From the NCBI RefSeq assembly GCF_900110675.1, contig NZ_FOEN01000001.1, positions 186,001-250,000 of the forward strand: a stretch of 64,000 bases of DNA. The letters are read 5' to 3'. Origin of the DNA: Ignavigranum ruoffiae. Lineage in GTDB: Bacteria; Bacillota; Bacilli; Lactobacillales; Aerococcaceae. The position numbers and the translations under genes were made by a program. The notes under the pieces were generated by a model. It was not told the origin of the DNA. It saw only the letters and a program-made list of their open reading frames with translations, and did not search any database. Positions 33,736 through 41,534 of this stretch are shown here, piece by piece; position 1 is the first letter of the stretch, and each line of letters begins with the position of its first letter.

Positions 33736-34236
33736 TTAATTAATTTCATACGTATACTCATAGATTGAATATAATATGGATATGGCTAGCCAGCTGACGG
33801 TAGTTGCTAGGATAGCTGTCTCAGGATTGATAAATTGACTCAAAATTAACAAGCATAATGCGAAAGGAATGCTTAAGACTGCCATCAGATGGTGGGTCTT
33901 TCGCCAATTCTTTTCGCTATTTCGCGTACTGGGAATACGAATCCCGATGAAAGCATTATAATCGAGATGTTCTACCAAAACGCCCAGTAACACCATGAAG
34001 ATGGCAATAAGATATATTTCGTAATGTTGGACATGTTGAAATAATAGGACAAAAATTAACACGCAGTATAAAGCAAGATTAAGATGCTTGCTGTACGCAG
34101 CGGCACCATCTCTATAATTTTCGACGATTAAGTATAAGAAATATGCTAGACACAAGACGGTTTTAAACACAGGATTTGGGATAACAAGCATTAAAGCAAG
34201 CACCAACAAGACGATCCACTTTTGTAAATTATTCAT
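33736..34236 (-). CDS. SdpI-family membrane protein (immunity-type)
   Basis: A 166-residue membrane protein with about five helices. The conserved SdpI block is present: AFIGIRIPSTRNSEKNWRKTH at about residues 105-125. In Bacillus, SdpI protects against the peptide toxin SDP; many relatives are of unknown role. It is directly upstream of the RiPP-like operon and on the same strand, but its base composition is like the chromosome, not the AT-rich island. The start at 34236 has GCGGGGATTGC before it; an in-frame TTG at 34254 is less likely. A role in immunity to the adjacent peptide is inference. Confidence 0.82.
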   Translation of the reverse strand: MNNLQKWIVLLVLALMLVIPNPVFKTVLCLAYFLYLIVENYRDGAAAYSKHLNLALYCVLIFVLLFQHVQHYEIYLIAIFMVLLGVLVEHLDYNAFIGIRIPSTRNSEKNWRKTHHLMAVLSIPFALCLLILSQFINPETAILATTVSWLAISILYSIYEYTYEIN

Positions 34237-34477
34237 GCAATCCCCGCTTTCCAAATTTTATTTCACTACTATTATAACAAACCTATTCATTCAATGGTTC
34301 AACTTAAGGACAAAATCTGAATATTGATGTCAAACAAAGGCTCGCTTCATCATAAAAAACCTGTGAATAATTTATACGCAAAAATTAACTTAGCGATCGT
34401 ATTTTTAAATCAAAATCAATATATTATCAACCTCCCCTATTTATTACCGAAATGTATCACTTAAGGGAGTTTTTTTG

Positions 34478-34981
34478 TTAATGAGATTTTCTTTCTAAGG
34501 TTAATAGGGCTTGCTTGCGGTCTAGTCCACCCGCGTACCCGGTTAATTGTTGTTGACTGCCAATGACCCGGTGGCAAGGAATCAGGATGGAAATTGGATT
34601 ATGGCCGACTGCTCCACCAACCGCCCTCGCCGAAGTAGTTTTATAAGGAAAATCCTGGTTAAGTTGGTCAGCAATCTGCTGATAAGTTATGGTTTGTCCA
34701 TAGGGAATCTGTTGTAAAAGGTGCAAAACCCTTAGTTGATAAGGCGTCGCTTCTGGTTTCACTGGTGGGAGAGCAAGTTTAGGTAGATCGCCATTAAAAT
34801 ATTCCGTTAAATAATTTATGGCAAGTTGAATGATTGGCGTAACTTGTTCTGGAATTTCTTCCAAGTTATAGCCTTTCGCATAATACTTCTGCCCTACAAA
34901 CCAAAGTCCCTTGATAGCTTGCTTATCTGCGATAATCAGCAAGTCACCCAAGGGCGATGTTTGATAACTTTTGGATAACAT
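34478..34981 (-). CDS. ogt: Methylated-DNA--protein-cysteine methyltransferase
   Basis: A 167-residue DNA repair protein that takes the alkyl group from O6-alkylguanine onto its own cysteine. The active site ILIPCHRVIGSQQQLTGYAGGL is near residue 135, and the helix-turn-helix segment TITYQQIADQL with SARAVGGAVGHNPISI precedes it. The length is typical of Ogt. The start at 34981 follows AAGGGAAGTGTTAGAG; a longer ORF start at 35017 lacks a site. Nothing suggests Ada-type regulation. Confidence 0.95.
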   Translation of the reverse strand: MLSKSYQTSPLGDLLIIADKQAIKGLWFVGQKYYAKGYNLEEIPEQVTPIIQLAINYLTEYFNGDLPKLALPPVKPEATPYQLRVLHLLQQIPYGQTITYQQIADQLNQDFPYKTTSARAVGGAVGHNPISILIPCHRVIGSQQQLTGYAGGLDRKQALLTLERKSH

Positions 34982-35055
34982 CTCTAACACTTCCCTTTTT
35001 TCGTATATGAATGGCACTATTAATTATATAAATTTTCTCACCGGTCGTCGATGTC

Positions 35056-35103
35056 AGATTAGACTGGATATATTTCTAAAGATTAGACTGGATATATCTC
35101 TAA
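35056..35103. repeat. 24-bp tandem duplication at the end of the ABC ATPase gene
   Basis: Two adjacent 24-bp units (35056-35079 and 35080-35103) differ at one base. On the minus strand each encodes LEIYPV plus stop, so the last codons and stop of the ATPase gene were duplicated just downstream of it. Confidence 0.85.
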
Positions 35104-35772
35104 ATAACGTTGTTCACTTGAATAACCCGGTTTCTGATCAAGATATTCTTCCAGAATTTGTCCATCTTTCAAGAACAATATATGCCGAGTTAGTTTATCA
35201 ATCTCACTCAATGTATGTGAAGATAGTAAAATTGTAGTCCCTGACTGATGTAGTTGTTTGAAAAGCTGCCGTGTTTCAATGACCGCTTGAGGATCTAATC
35301 CGTTAAATGGTTCATCTAGAATCATAATTTTTGGCTGGTTTAGGGTGGCTAAAGCTAACAACATTTTTTGTTTCATTCCTAATGAATATTCTTGAATTTG
35401 TCGGTGAATATAATCGGTCATTTGGAACGCAGTCACTGCTTCTTGCAACCGTTTGTCAGAGAGTCGATATAAGTGACCTGCATAAGTCAAATGATCCCAA
35501 CCCGTCAGATAAGGATATAAAATACTATTGTCTTTGAGAAAACTAACCTGATTAAAAATTCGATAATCTTTGACGGATTGATCTAATAATTTTACATAAC
35601 CTGAAGAAGGATTGAGTAAGTTAACCATAATGTTTAATAAGGTAGATTTTCCCGATCCATTGGGTCCTACCAAGGCTACAATTTCAGGTTGATCTATCGT
35701 AAAATTAATATCCTTTAGGACAAGATGGTGATGAAATGATTTAGCAAGCTGTTTAACTTCAATCACAGTCAT
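35083..35772 (-). CDS. ABC transporter ATP-binding protein
   Basis: A 229-residue ATPase of the CcmA/BcrA exporter type. The Walker A is GPNGSGKST, the signature is YSLGMKQKMLLAL, the Walker B is IMILDEPFNGLDP and the H-loop is LSSHTLSE. It overlaps the stop of the large permease gene by one base, so they form a two-gene operon. Such pairs often give resistance to, or export of, antimicrobial peptides or lipids; there is no specific evidence here. The C-terminal coding end is tandemly duplicated. Confidence 0.9.
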   Translation of the reverse strand: MTVIEVKQLAKSFHHHLVLKDINFTIDQPEIVALVGPNGSGKSTLLNIMVNLLNPSSGYVKLLDQSVKDYRIFNQVSFLKDNSILYPYLTGWDHLTYAGHLYRLSDKRLQEAVTAFQMTDYIHRQIQEYSLGMKQKMLLALATLNQPKIMILDEPFNGLDPQAVIETRQLFKQLHQSGTTILLSSHTLSEIDKLTRHILFLKDGQILEEYLDQKPGYSSEQRYLEIYPV

Positions 35773-38363
35773 TATGCTTTCACCTCCAGCAATCTATTCT
35801 TACGTATTCGTTGATAGGTTAAAAAGTAAAAAATAGCCGACCAAATAATGAGAACAAATAATGATTGAAACAAGGAACTATTAGTCCATTGAAACGGAAC
35901 CATAATAGAACCATCAAGTACTTTGCAACCATTTAAATGAGCAAATGGAAAATAAATTGTCAAGTTATTGGGAATCACTTGTCCAAAGTAGTAGCCTAAA
36001 ACAAGAAGAAGACTCGTAAGTATTGATGTCGTGAGTTGTTTGGGAATATAGGTTGATAGGAAAGCCATGAGGTTCAGAATAAAAAGACTGGAAACAATAT
36101 ACCAGATACAATAATTTACAAACCAATTACCTAAATTTAGCCAATGAAAGCTATTGTCAAAGTAGGTTAAGATGTTTGGATGCGCTAGTAATTGATCATA
36201 ATAAACTAAGGGAAACTCCCATTGTCCAAATCCACGACGACTCATCCCCAAAACGAATAATACCAGAATCGCTAGGCTAAAATATTTGAAGGCTTGAACC
36301 ATTTGGGCGTATATCTTATCAAAATGAATTCTTTTAGGATTATTTGGTAACGTATATAACCAATAAAGATGTTCATACCGATCGCCTTCATTGTTATATG
36401 CCCCGCCCATAAAGCAAACGAGGAGTAGAATGCAAAAGAGATCGAAGCGAAAAACAGAAACAAACCGATACACCAGTCCAAGAAAGGATTGGTCGGCTGC
36501 CTGATAGGTTAATTGGTCTTGAAGTCGATCAGCAGGATTAACAGCCTCGTCATAAGGAGTCAGCGTAATGGCAGTACCTAATATTGGAGGAATTTCCCGT
36601 TCTTGAAAAGCTAGCAAACGTTGACTAGATAATTTATAGGCAAAATCAGAAGGAAAGTCGCCAGTTGGATAATATTGATATCGCGGGAAATAACGCAAAC
36701 CATCTGTAGCAGAATCAATGGTTGAATAAGGATTGAAGTACATAATAAGTTCATCTTGAAAACTTTGATAAAAGTGATTAGTTTCACCGTTTCTGAAAGC
36801 TGCCTGTCGATTCTTGATGGTTTGATAACTTTGATCAAAAAATTCCATGGTCTCATTTAAATGTTGTTTTTGATAATTTAATTGTGAGATAAAATTCGGA
36901 TCCGTTTCTTTTTGTTCAGCCACTTCAATTAACTTGATTTTAGCTGAAAAATCGTCGTGGATAAGTTGATAATCTTGTTCGAAAAATGGTGCACTCACAA
37001 AAACTTCTTCACTATGTTGATCTTGTCTAAGTATGAAGACAAAACAAGAAAAGATTACCATGATGATTAAAAGATAAGATATGAGATTAGCAAAATATGC
37101 TTTTAATTTACGACTTTCAAATTGTAGACTGCCAAATTTCTTTGTATTGTGCGATTTAGTTGTTCCAACAGCTCTCCATCTTGGTTTAGCTTTAGAAAAT
37201 TTATTACGGGGATATAAATAATAGGCGCTAAAAAAGAAACAGAGGCTAATAATCAGCCAAATGATGATGACTGGCCATCGAATTTGCTGATCGATATATT
37301 GATAGGTTGCTCGATTTTGTTGAATCAATTCTGTAAAAGAAAATTGTTTGAGGACAGTTTTTCCAAGGTATTGATTCTGTATATCTTGATAAAAAGAATT
37401 GAGATTCTGTTGAAACCATGGCATAAATTGAGTCATCATGCTGATAAAACCCGTAGTAGCTGTAAAAATTAACCAAGATACACGCTCTTGACGAAAAATA
37501 CTGGCGATGCATAAGGCTAAATTTAGGCAGAATAAAGTCTTTAAGAAAAATATAGCCCAACATGTAATCAAAATTTGCCAAGCTGGTTGGTAAATATCCT
37601 GGATATTAAGGACGCGTAAGGGATAATTGATATCTCCTAGACCTTGATGCGTGACCATTGCTATTGAAGCGGTTATCAAAGTTACCAACAAAATATATAT
37701 CAATGCCAGACTAAATGTTAATGGTAAATAAGTCATTAATAGATGACGTCGCTTGGTAGGTAAGGTCCATCGCCACTGGTGATGCATCCTTCCTAAATCT
37801 TCAGTGGCTAGCATTAGAATCATTAAACTAATAAAAATAATAGGAATATTTCCGAATAAAAAATCAAATCCATATATTAGCTGACTAACTGCTCCGTTCT
37901 GGCCACTGGATATTTTGGGATCAGTTTGTTGATTAAGATAATCTGCCAAGTGTTGGCCATAAGTTAGCAAGGCCTCTTCATAAGTATTTAAGTGAATTTG
38001 ATCGATTTCAATCCCCTCTTGTAAATACTTGATAAAGATATTCCACTGGCTACTTTGATAACCTTGACTGCTAGTATATTCTTGGTAATTCTGATCTTCT
38101 GTCATTGAATAAAAGTGAGCTTGACCGGGACTGATTTGTTGGTTTTGCCGAAGATCTTCAATGTAGTCGCCAGTATTTGGCCGAAATACGGAAATTAATT
38201 GGACATAATATGATTCAAAGATACTCTGAGGATTTTGTTCACTAGAATGGGTTTGCAATTGAAAGTGATTAAATATCGATAAGATTGTAGCAATCGCTAA
38301 CAATACATAGATTAATTTCCGCTTTATCAATCGACGAAACTCAAAGATGATAGACCCCATCAT
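35772..38363 (-). CDS. Large ABC-2 family permease
   Basis: An 863-residue membrane protein with about 12-13 helices. It is built as two similar halves, each starting with a helix, then a large extracellular Gln/Tyr-rich domain and then five to six helices: FRRLIKRKLIYVLLAIATIL at the start and ESRKLKAYFANLISYLLIIM at about residue 420. It is thus a fused permease dimer. The partner ATPase follows. The start may be ATG 38363 or 38360 (two adjacent ATG after AGAAGGGGA). It is probably an exporter; the substrate is unknown. Confidence 0.8.
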   Translation of the reverse strand: MMGSIIFEFRRLIKRKLIYVLLAIATILSIFNHFQLQTHSSEQNPQSIFESYYVQLISVFRPNTGDYIEDLRQNQQISPGQAHFYSMTEDQNYQEYTSSQGYQSSQWNIFIKYLQEGIEIDQIHLNTYEEALLTYGQHLADYLNQQTDPKISSGQNGAVSQLIYGFDFLFGNIPIIFISLMILMLATEDLGRMHHQWRWTLPTKRRHLLMTYLPLTFSLALIYILLVTLITASIAMVTHQGLGDINYPLRVLNIQDIYQPAWQILITCWAIFFLKTLFCLNLALCIASIFRQERVSWLIFTATTGFISMMTQFMPWFQQNLNSFYQDIQNQYLGKTVLKQFSFTELIQQNRATYQYIDQQIRWPVIIIWLIISLCFFFSAYYLYPRNKFSKAKPRWRAVGTTKSHNTKKFGSLQFESRKLKAYFANLISYLLIIMVIFSCFVFILRQDQHSEEVFVSAPFFEQDYQLIHDDFSAKIKLIEVAEQKETDPNFISQLNYQKQHLNETMEFFDQSYQTIKNRQAAFRNGETNHFYQSFQDELIMYFNPYSTIDSATDGLRYFPRYQYYPTGDFPSDFAYKLSSQRLLAFQEREIPPILGTAITLTPYDEAVNPADRLQDQLTYQAADQSFLGLVYRFVSVFRFDLFCILLLVCFMGGAYNNEGDRYEHLYWLYTLPNNPKRIHFDKIYAQMVQAFKYFSLAILVLFVLGMSRRGFGQWEFPLVYYDQLLAHPNILTYFDNSFHWLNLGNWFVNYCIWYIVSSLFILNLMAFLSTYIPKQLTTSILTSLLLVLGYYFGQVIPNNLTIYFPFAHLNGCKVLDGSIMVPFQWTNSSLFQSLFVLIIWSAIFYFLTYQRIRKNRLLEVKA

Positions 38364-38561
38364 TCCCCTTCTCTCTTATATATTTTATATAATTTTTCAT
38401 CCATACCTCGTTTAGTACAATTAGAAGTAGCACATATCTTTTATGGTGATTTGTTGATTGCTCAAAGAGGACTCGTTTCTAGATTGCAATATTGTAATCG
38501 ATTTCATTTTTATTATAGCAAGTCCTTTTCTTTTTACAAGGCTTTGTTGCCGCCTTCCTTA

Positions 38562-38613
38562 TTGAAAAACTCATTAAGATTTGCTATGCTATTGTCAAGT
38601 TATAACTTGACAA
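38562..38613 (+). promoter_or_regulatory. Promoter and 22-bp palindromic operator of the SOS-like operon
   Basis: TTGAAA (38562-38567) and TATGCT (38585-38590) are 17 bp apart. They are directly followed by a perfect 22-bp palindrome (38592-38613), with half-site TTGTCAAGTTA and its reverse complement. The site covers the transcription start and ends 12 bp before the ATG of the repressor gene, so auto-repression by the HdiR-like protein is the natural reading. Confidence 0.75.
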
Positions 38614-38625
38614 GGTGGTGAGGCG

Positions 38626-39291
38626 ATGTTTGCGCCGCAAAAATTAAAAGCGATTCGTTTAAATCGGGGCATATCTCAAGTTGAAGTCGCACGACATCTT
38701 GGAGTAACCCGCTCGGCTTATTCCAGTTGGGAAACGGGGACCTATCAGCCGAATCGCAAGAACTTACAGGCCTTAAGTGACTATTATCAAGTGGATATTA
38801 CTTATTTCGAAGCCGAAACAGAATTTATTCACCGCTATTTGGTCTTGAATGCTGAGAATCGGCAGCGAGTCTTGGCCCATGCCCGTCAACTTTATCTCAG
38901 CCAACTCGTCCCCTATAAGGTCCATGCCCGCTTGTCCGCCGGATTGGGTGACTTTTATATGGAGAATTATGACTATGATACAGTCTATTTTGACCATGAT
39001 TATACGTATGATATTGCTTCTTGGATTCATGGGGACTCGATGCAACCCCGCTATCAAGATGGTGAGGTTGCTCTGATTCGGGCACAAGGTTTTGATATAG
39101 CTGGTGCTGTCTATGCCGTTGTTTATAATGAGGAAACCTTTATTAAGAAAGTATATCTTGAAGAACATCAAGTCAGACTGGTTTCTTTGAACCCAGCTTA
39201 TGCCGATATCTATGCTCCCTTAGATCAAGTTCGGATAGTAGGGCCGGTAGTCCATACCTTCAAGCCACTCGAGGTTGATTACCATGATTAG
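38626..39291 (+). CDS. HdiR/LexA-like self-cleaving transcriptional repressor (HTH-XRE + peptidase S24)
   Basis: A 221-residue repressor. The N-terminal XRE helix-turn-helix covers residues 5-60 (GISQVEVARHLGVTRSAYSSWETG). The C-terminal S24 domain has the Ala-Gly cleavage site in RLSAGLGDF (about 106), the catalytic Ser in GDSMQPRYQDGE (about 145) and Lys in ETFIKKV (about 175). This is the HdiR type of DNA-damage repressor found in lactococci, which is cleaved after RecA activation. It overlaps the UmuC-like gene by 8 bp and probably controls the four-gene operon through the palindrome upstream. The start follows GGTGGTGAGGCG. Confidence 0.9.
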   Translation: MFAPQKLKAIRLNRGISQVEVARHLGVTRSAYSSWETGTYQPNRKNLQALSDYYQVDITYFEAETEFIHRYLVLNAENRQRVLAHARQLYLSQLVPYKVHARLSAGLGDFYMENYDYDTVYFDHDYTYDIASWIHGDSMQPRYQDGEVALIRAQGFDIAGAVYAVVYNEETFIKKVYLEEHQVRLVSLNPAYADIYAPLDQVRIVGPVVHTFKPLEVDYHD

Positions 39292-40696
39292 ATTTGATTA
39301 TCAACGTGAACCCCATTCAGACATAGCCTTTATTGATATGAAATCTTTCTATGCCAGTGTCGAATGTGTAGAGCGTGGCCTCCATCCCCTAAAAACTTGC
39401 CTCTGCGTGATGAGTCGGGCGGACAATGCTAGTGGTTTAATCTTAGCCAGCTCTCCTCTATTTAAACAGGTGTATGGTAAGCAAAATGTAGGACGAAGCT
39501 ATGATTTGCCCTTTGATGTGCGAACCCGTAAATTCTCATATCGGAACGCGAAACGTCAGGGCTTGCCGATGACCCATGAATATATTCAGTATATTGAATC
39601 ATGGGCTCAACGAACTTTGATTGTCCCTCCGCGAATGGCCTATTATATCCAAGAAAATCTTAAAATCTTAAAAGTCCTACAGAAGTATGCGCCCAATAGC
39701 GATATTCATCCCTATTCTATTGATGAAGCTTTTATTGACTTAAGCAAATCTCTTAATTATTTCCAACCTAATCCTAACAAGTCTCGACGGGAGAAATTAG
39801 ATACGATCAGTGCACAAATCCAACGAGACATTCGTCTAGCCACGGGTATCTTCTCTACGGTAGGAATGAGCAATGCTAACCCCCTCTTAGCAAAATTAGC
39901 GCTCGATAATGAAGCCAAGCACACACCAACCATGCGTGCGAATTGGTCTTATGAAGATGTAGAAAGTAAAGTCTGGGCGTTAGAACATTTAACAGATTTC
40001 TGGGGGATTGGTAGCCGGACGGAACGCCGCTTAAATTGTCTGGGGATTGATAGCGTCAGGGCCTTGGCTCAGGCAAATCCAGAGATATTGAAGAAAGAAT
40101 TTGGGGTCATTGGTCTCCAATTGTGGTTTCATGCTCATGGCATCGATGAGAGTAAACTTTCCCGACCTTATCGAACGAAAAGCAAGGGCTTAGGCAATTC
40201 TCAGGTCTTACCTCGCGATTATACCCAGAAGGATCAAATCGAACTTGTTCTCCTCGAGATGGCTGAGCAAGTGGCGATTCGTTTGCGACGTGCTCATAAG
40301 AAGACAACTAACGTGGCAATCTATTTAGGCTTTAGTAGGGAAACCCCTCTGCCTTCTTTACAGGCAAGTCAGAAGATTGATCCGAGTCAGAGTACTGCCG
40401 AACTGCGTCGTCATGTGCGAACCCTCTTTCGTCAACGTTATCAAGGGGGAGCAGTCCGTTCAATCGGCGTTCGTTTCGGCCAATTGGTCGATGAGGCTTA
40501 CCAAGTGTATTCTTTATTTGAAGACCCAACGCTGAAGGACAAGCAAGCACGCTTAGAACAAACCATGGATCAGATTCGTGATCAATTTGGTTTTCTGGCG
40601 ATTCAGCGCAGTTCTATCTTATTAGAAGGATCGCGGACTCAAGAACGTAGTAGCTTAGTAGGAGGTCATGCCGGTGGCTTGGATGGAATTCAATGA
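39284..40696 (+). CDS. Y-family DNA polymerase (UmuC-type)
   Basis: A 470-residue translesion polymerase. The palm motifs are AFIDMKSFYASVECVERG (catalytic Asp at the start) and HPYSIDEAFIDL (Asp-Glu pair). The STVGMSNANPLLAKLALD region and the helix-hairpin-helix in WGIGSRTERRLNCLGI follow. The C-terminal little-finger domain ends the protein. The sequence between the motifs (RADNASGLILASSPLFK) fits the UmuC/UvrX group rather than DinB. The start at 39284 overlaps the repressor stop and follows GAGGTTGATTACC. SOS control is supported by the cotranscribed HdiR-like gene. Confidence 0.92.
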   Translation: MIRFDYQREPHSDIAFIDMKSFYASVECVERGLHPLKTCLCVMSRADNASGLILASSPLFKQVYGKQNVGRSYDLPFDVRTRKFSYRNAKRQGLPMTHEYIQYIESWAQRTLIVPPRMAYYIQENLKILKVLQKYAPNSDIHPYSIDEAFIDLSKSLNYFQPNPNKSRREKLDTISAQIQRDIRLATGIFSTVGMSNANPLLAKLALDNEAKHTPTMRANWSYEDVESKVWALEHLTDFWGIGSRTERRLNCLGIDSVRALAQANPEILKKEFGVIGLQLWFHAHGIDESKLSRPYRTKSKGLGNSQVLPRDYTQKDQIELVLLEMAEQVAIRLRRAHKKTTNVAIYLGFSRETPLPSLQASQKIDPSQSTAELRRHVRTLFRQRYQGGAVRSIGVRFGQLVDEAYQVYSLFEDPTLKDKQARLEQTMDQIRDQFGFLAIQRSSILLEGSRTQERSSLVGGHAGGLDGIQ

Positions 40697-41060
40697 TAAT
40701 GACAGAGTTGATCGGAGCTATCTGCCCTATAAATCTGCTCGGGAATATCAAGATCGGGGCATGGCTAAATGGATGGGATTCTTTCTATCGGAACACAACT
40801 CAGCCTTAAAGCAAGCTCAGACTGTCTCGAGAGAATCGCCGATGATGGCAGAATCGGATAAATTACTTGCCTTGACTCAGTTATTCTTATCCCAGCAATT
40901 GGCCGAATTATCTACGGTAGATCCGCTGATGCATTACCAAGGTCGGGTCAGTGACTATAATGATCAAAGTATTTACTTTACAACTAAGGAAGGAATTAAA
41001 TATATTCCTTTGCAACAAATTAGGTCATTAACTTTACTGGAGGAATTCGATGATGACTGA
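40668..41060 (+). CDS. Small protein of the UmuC operon (YolD-like type)
   Basis: A 130-residue soluble protein overlapping the polymerase gene by 29 bp. An N-terminal helix-rich segment (YLPYKSAREYQDRGMAKWMGFF) resembles small proteins found next to UmuC/UvrX genes in Lactobacillales. A beta-rich end (YQGRVSDYNDQSIYFTTKEGIKYIPL) resembles the YolD fold, which is thought to act like a UmuD partner. I use the ATG at 40668, but GGAGG is only 2 bp before it; a GTG at 40674 has better spacing. The function is inferred from position and weak similarity. Confidence 0.65.
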   Translation: MPVAWMEFNDNDRVDRSYLPYKSAREYQDRGMAKWMGFFLSEHNSALKQAQTVSRESPMMAESDKLLALTQLFLSQQLAELSTVDPLMHYQGRVSDYNDQSIYFTTKEGIKYIPLQQIRSLTLLEEFDDD

Positions 41061-41358
41061 TTTGAAGATGGCTACCATTCAATTTGATTATTTCCAGGGA
41101 AATTATGCCCAATTCGAGGCCGATTTTAATCGATTCTCTACCCTTACAACCCCCTTGACCTTCATGACGGATGATCTTTTGCGCTTTATGCATAGTCATC
41201 AACTTACTTATTTTCGCTTAAATGCGAAGAATGCTAGCGATGGCCGTGACCATTATTTTCTCTTTGATTTGCTCGCCATCAATCCGCAAAAGACCGTCTT
41301 TACCTATTCGTATCTGGGACATGACGATCACCCCCCTACTTCTAAAAAAAGGGAGTGA
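41050..41358 (+). CDS. Hypothetical protein, fourth gene of the SOS-like operon
   Basis: A 102-residue protein that starts inside the previous gene after GGAGGAATTCG. I do not recognise it. It is rich in aromatic residues and Asp (IQFDYFQGNYAQFEADFNRF, THDDHPP-like end) with no membrane segment. The overlap suggests translation coupled to the other SOS genes and hence a role in the damage response. No convincing terminator follows; the next 170 bp hold only a GACTGAA/TTCAGTC repeat and AT-rich sequence. Confidence 0.6.
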   Translation: MMTDLKMATIQFDYFQGNYAQFEADFNRFSTLTTPLTFMTDDLLRFMHSHQLTYFRLNAKNASDGRDHYFLFDLLAINPQKTVFTYSYLGHDDHPPTSKKRE

Positions 41359-41534
41359 TTAGCCTCTGACTGAAAAAAAGCGGCTTATTTGTTCAGTCAA
41401 TAGCTATGAACACAACTATAACTTTAAAATTATAATAAGATAAAATATTTTAATAAGTTTGCTGTTTTTTATTGAAAAAGCTTCCATCCCTTGTTAGGAT
41501 AAAGATGTTCTTAAAAGGTTGAAGGAGGAAACTT

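Noticed and set aside
34431-34486. CTCCC/GGGAG hairpin with seven T on the plus strand near the end of ogt
   Set aside because: The stem is only 5 bp with a loop of about 29 nt and there is no plus-strand gene for it to terminate.
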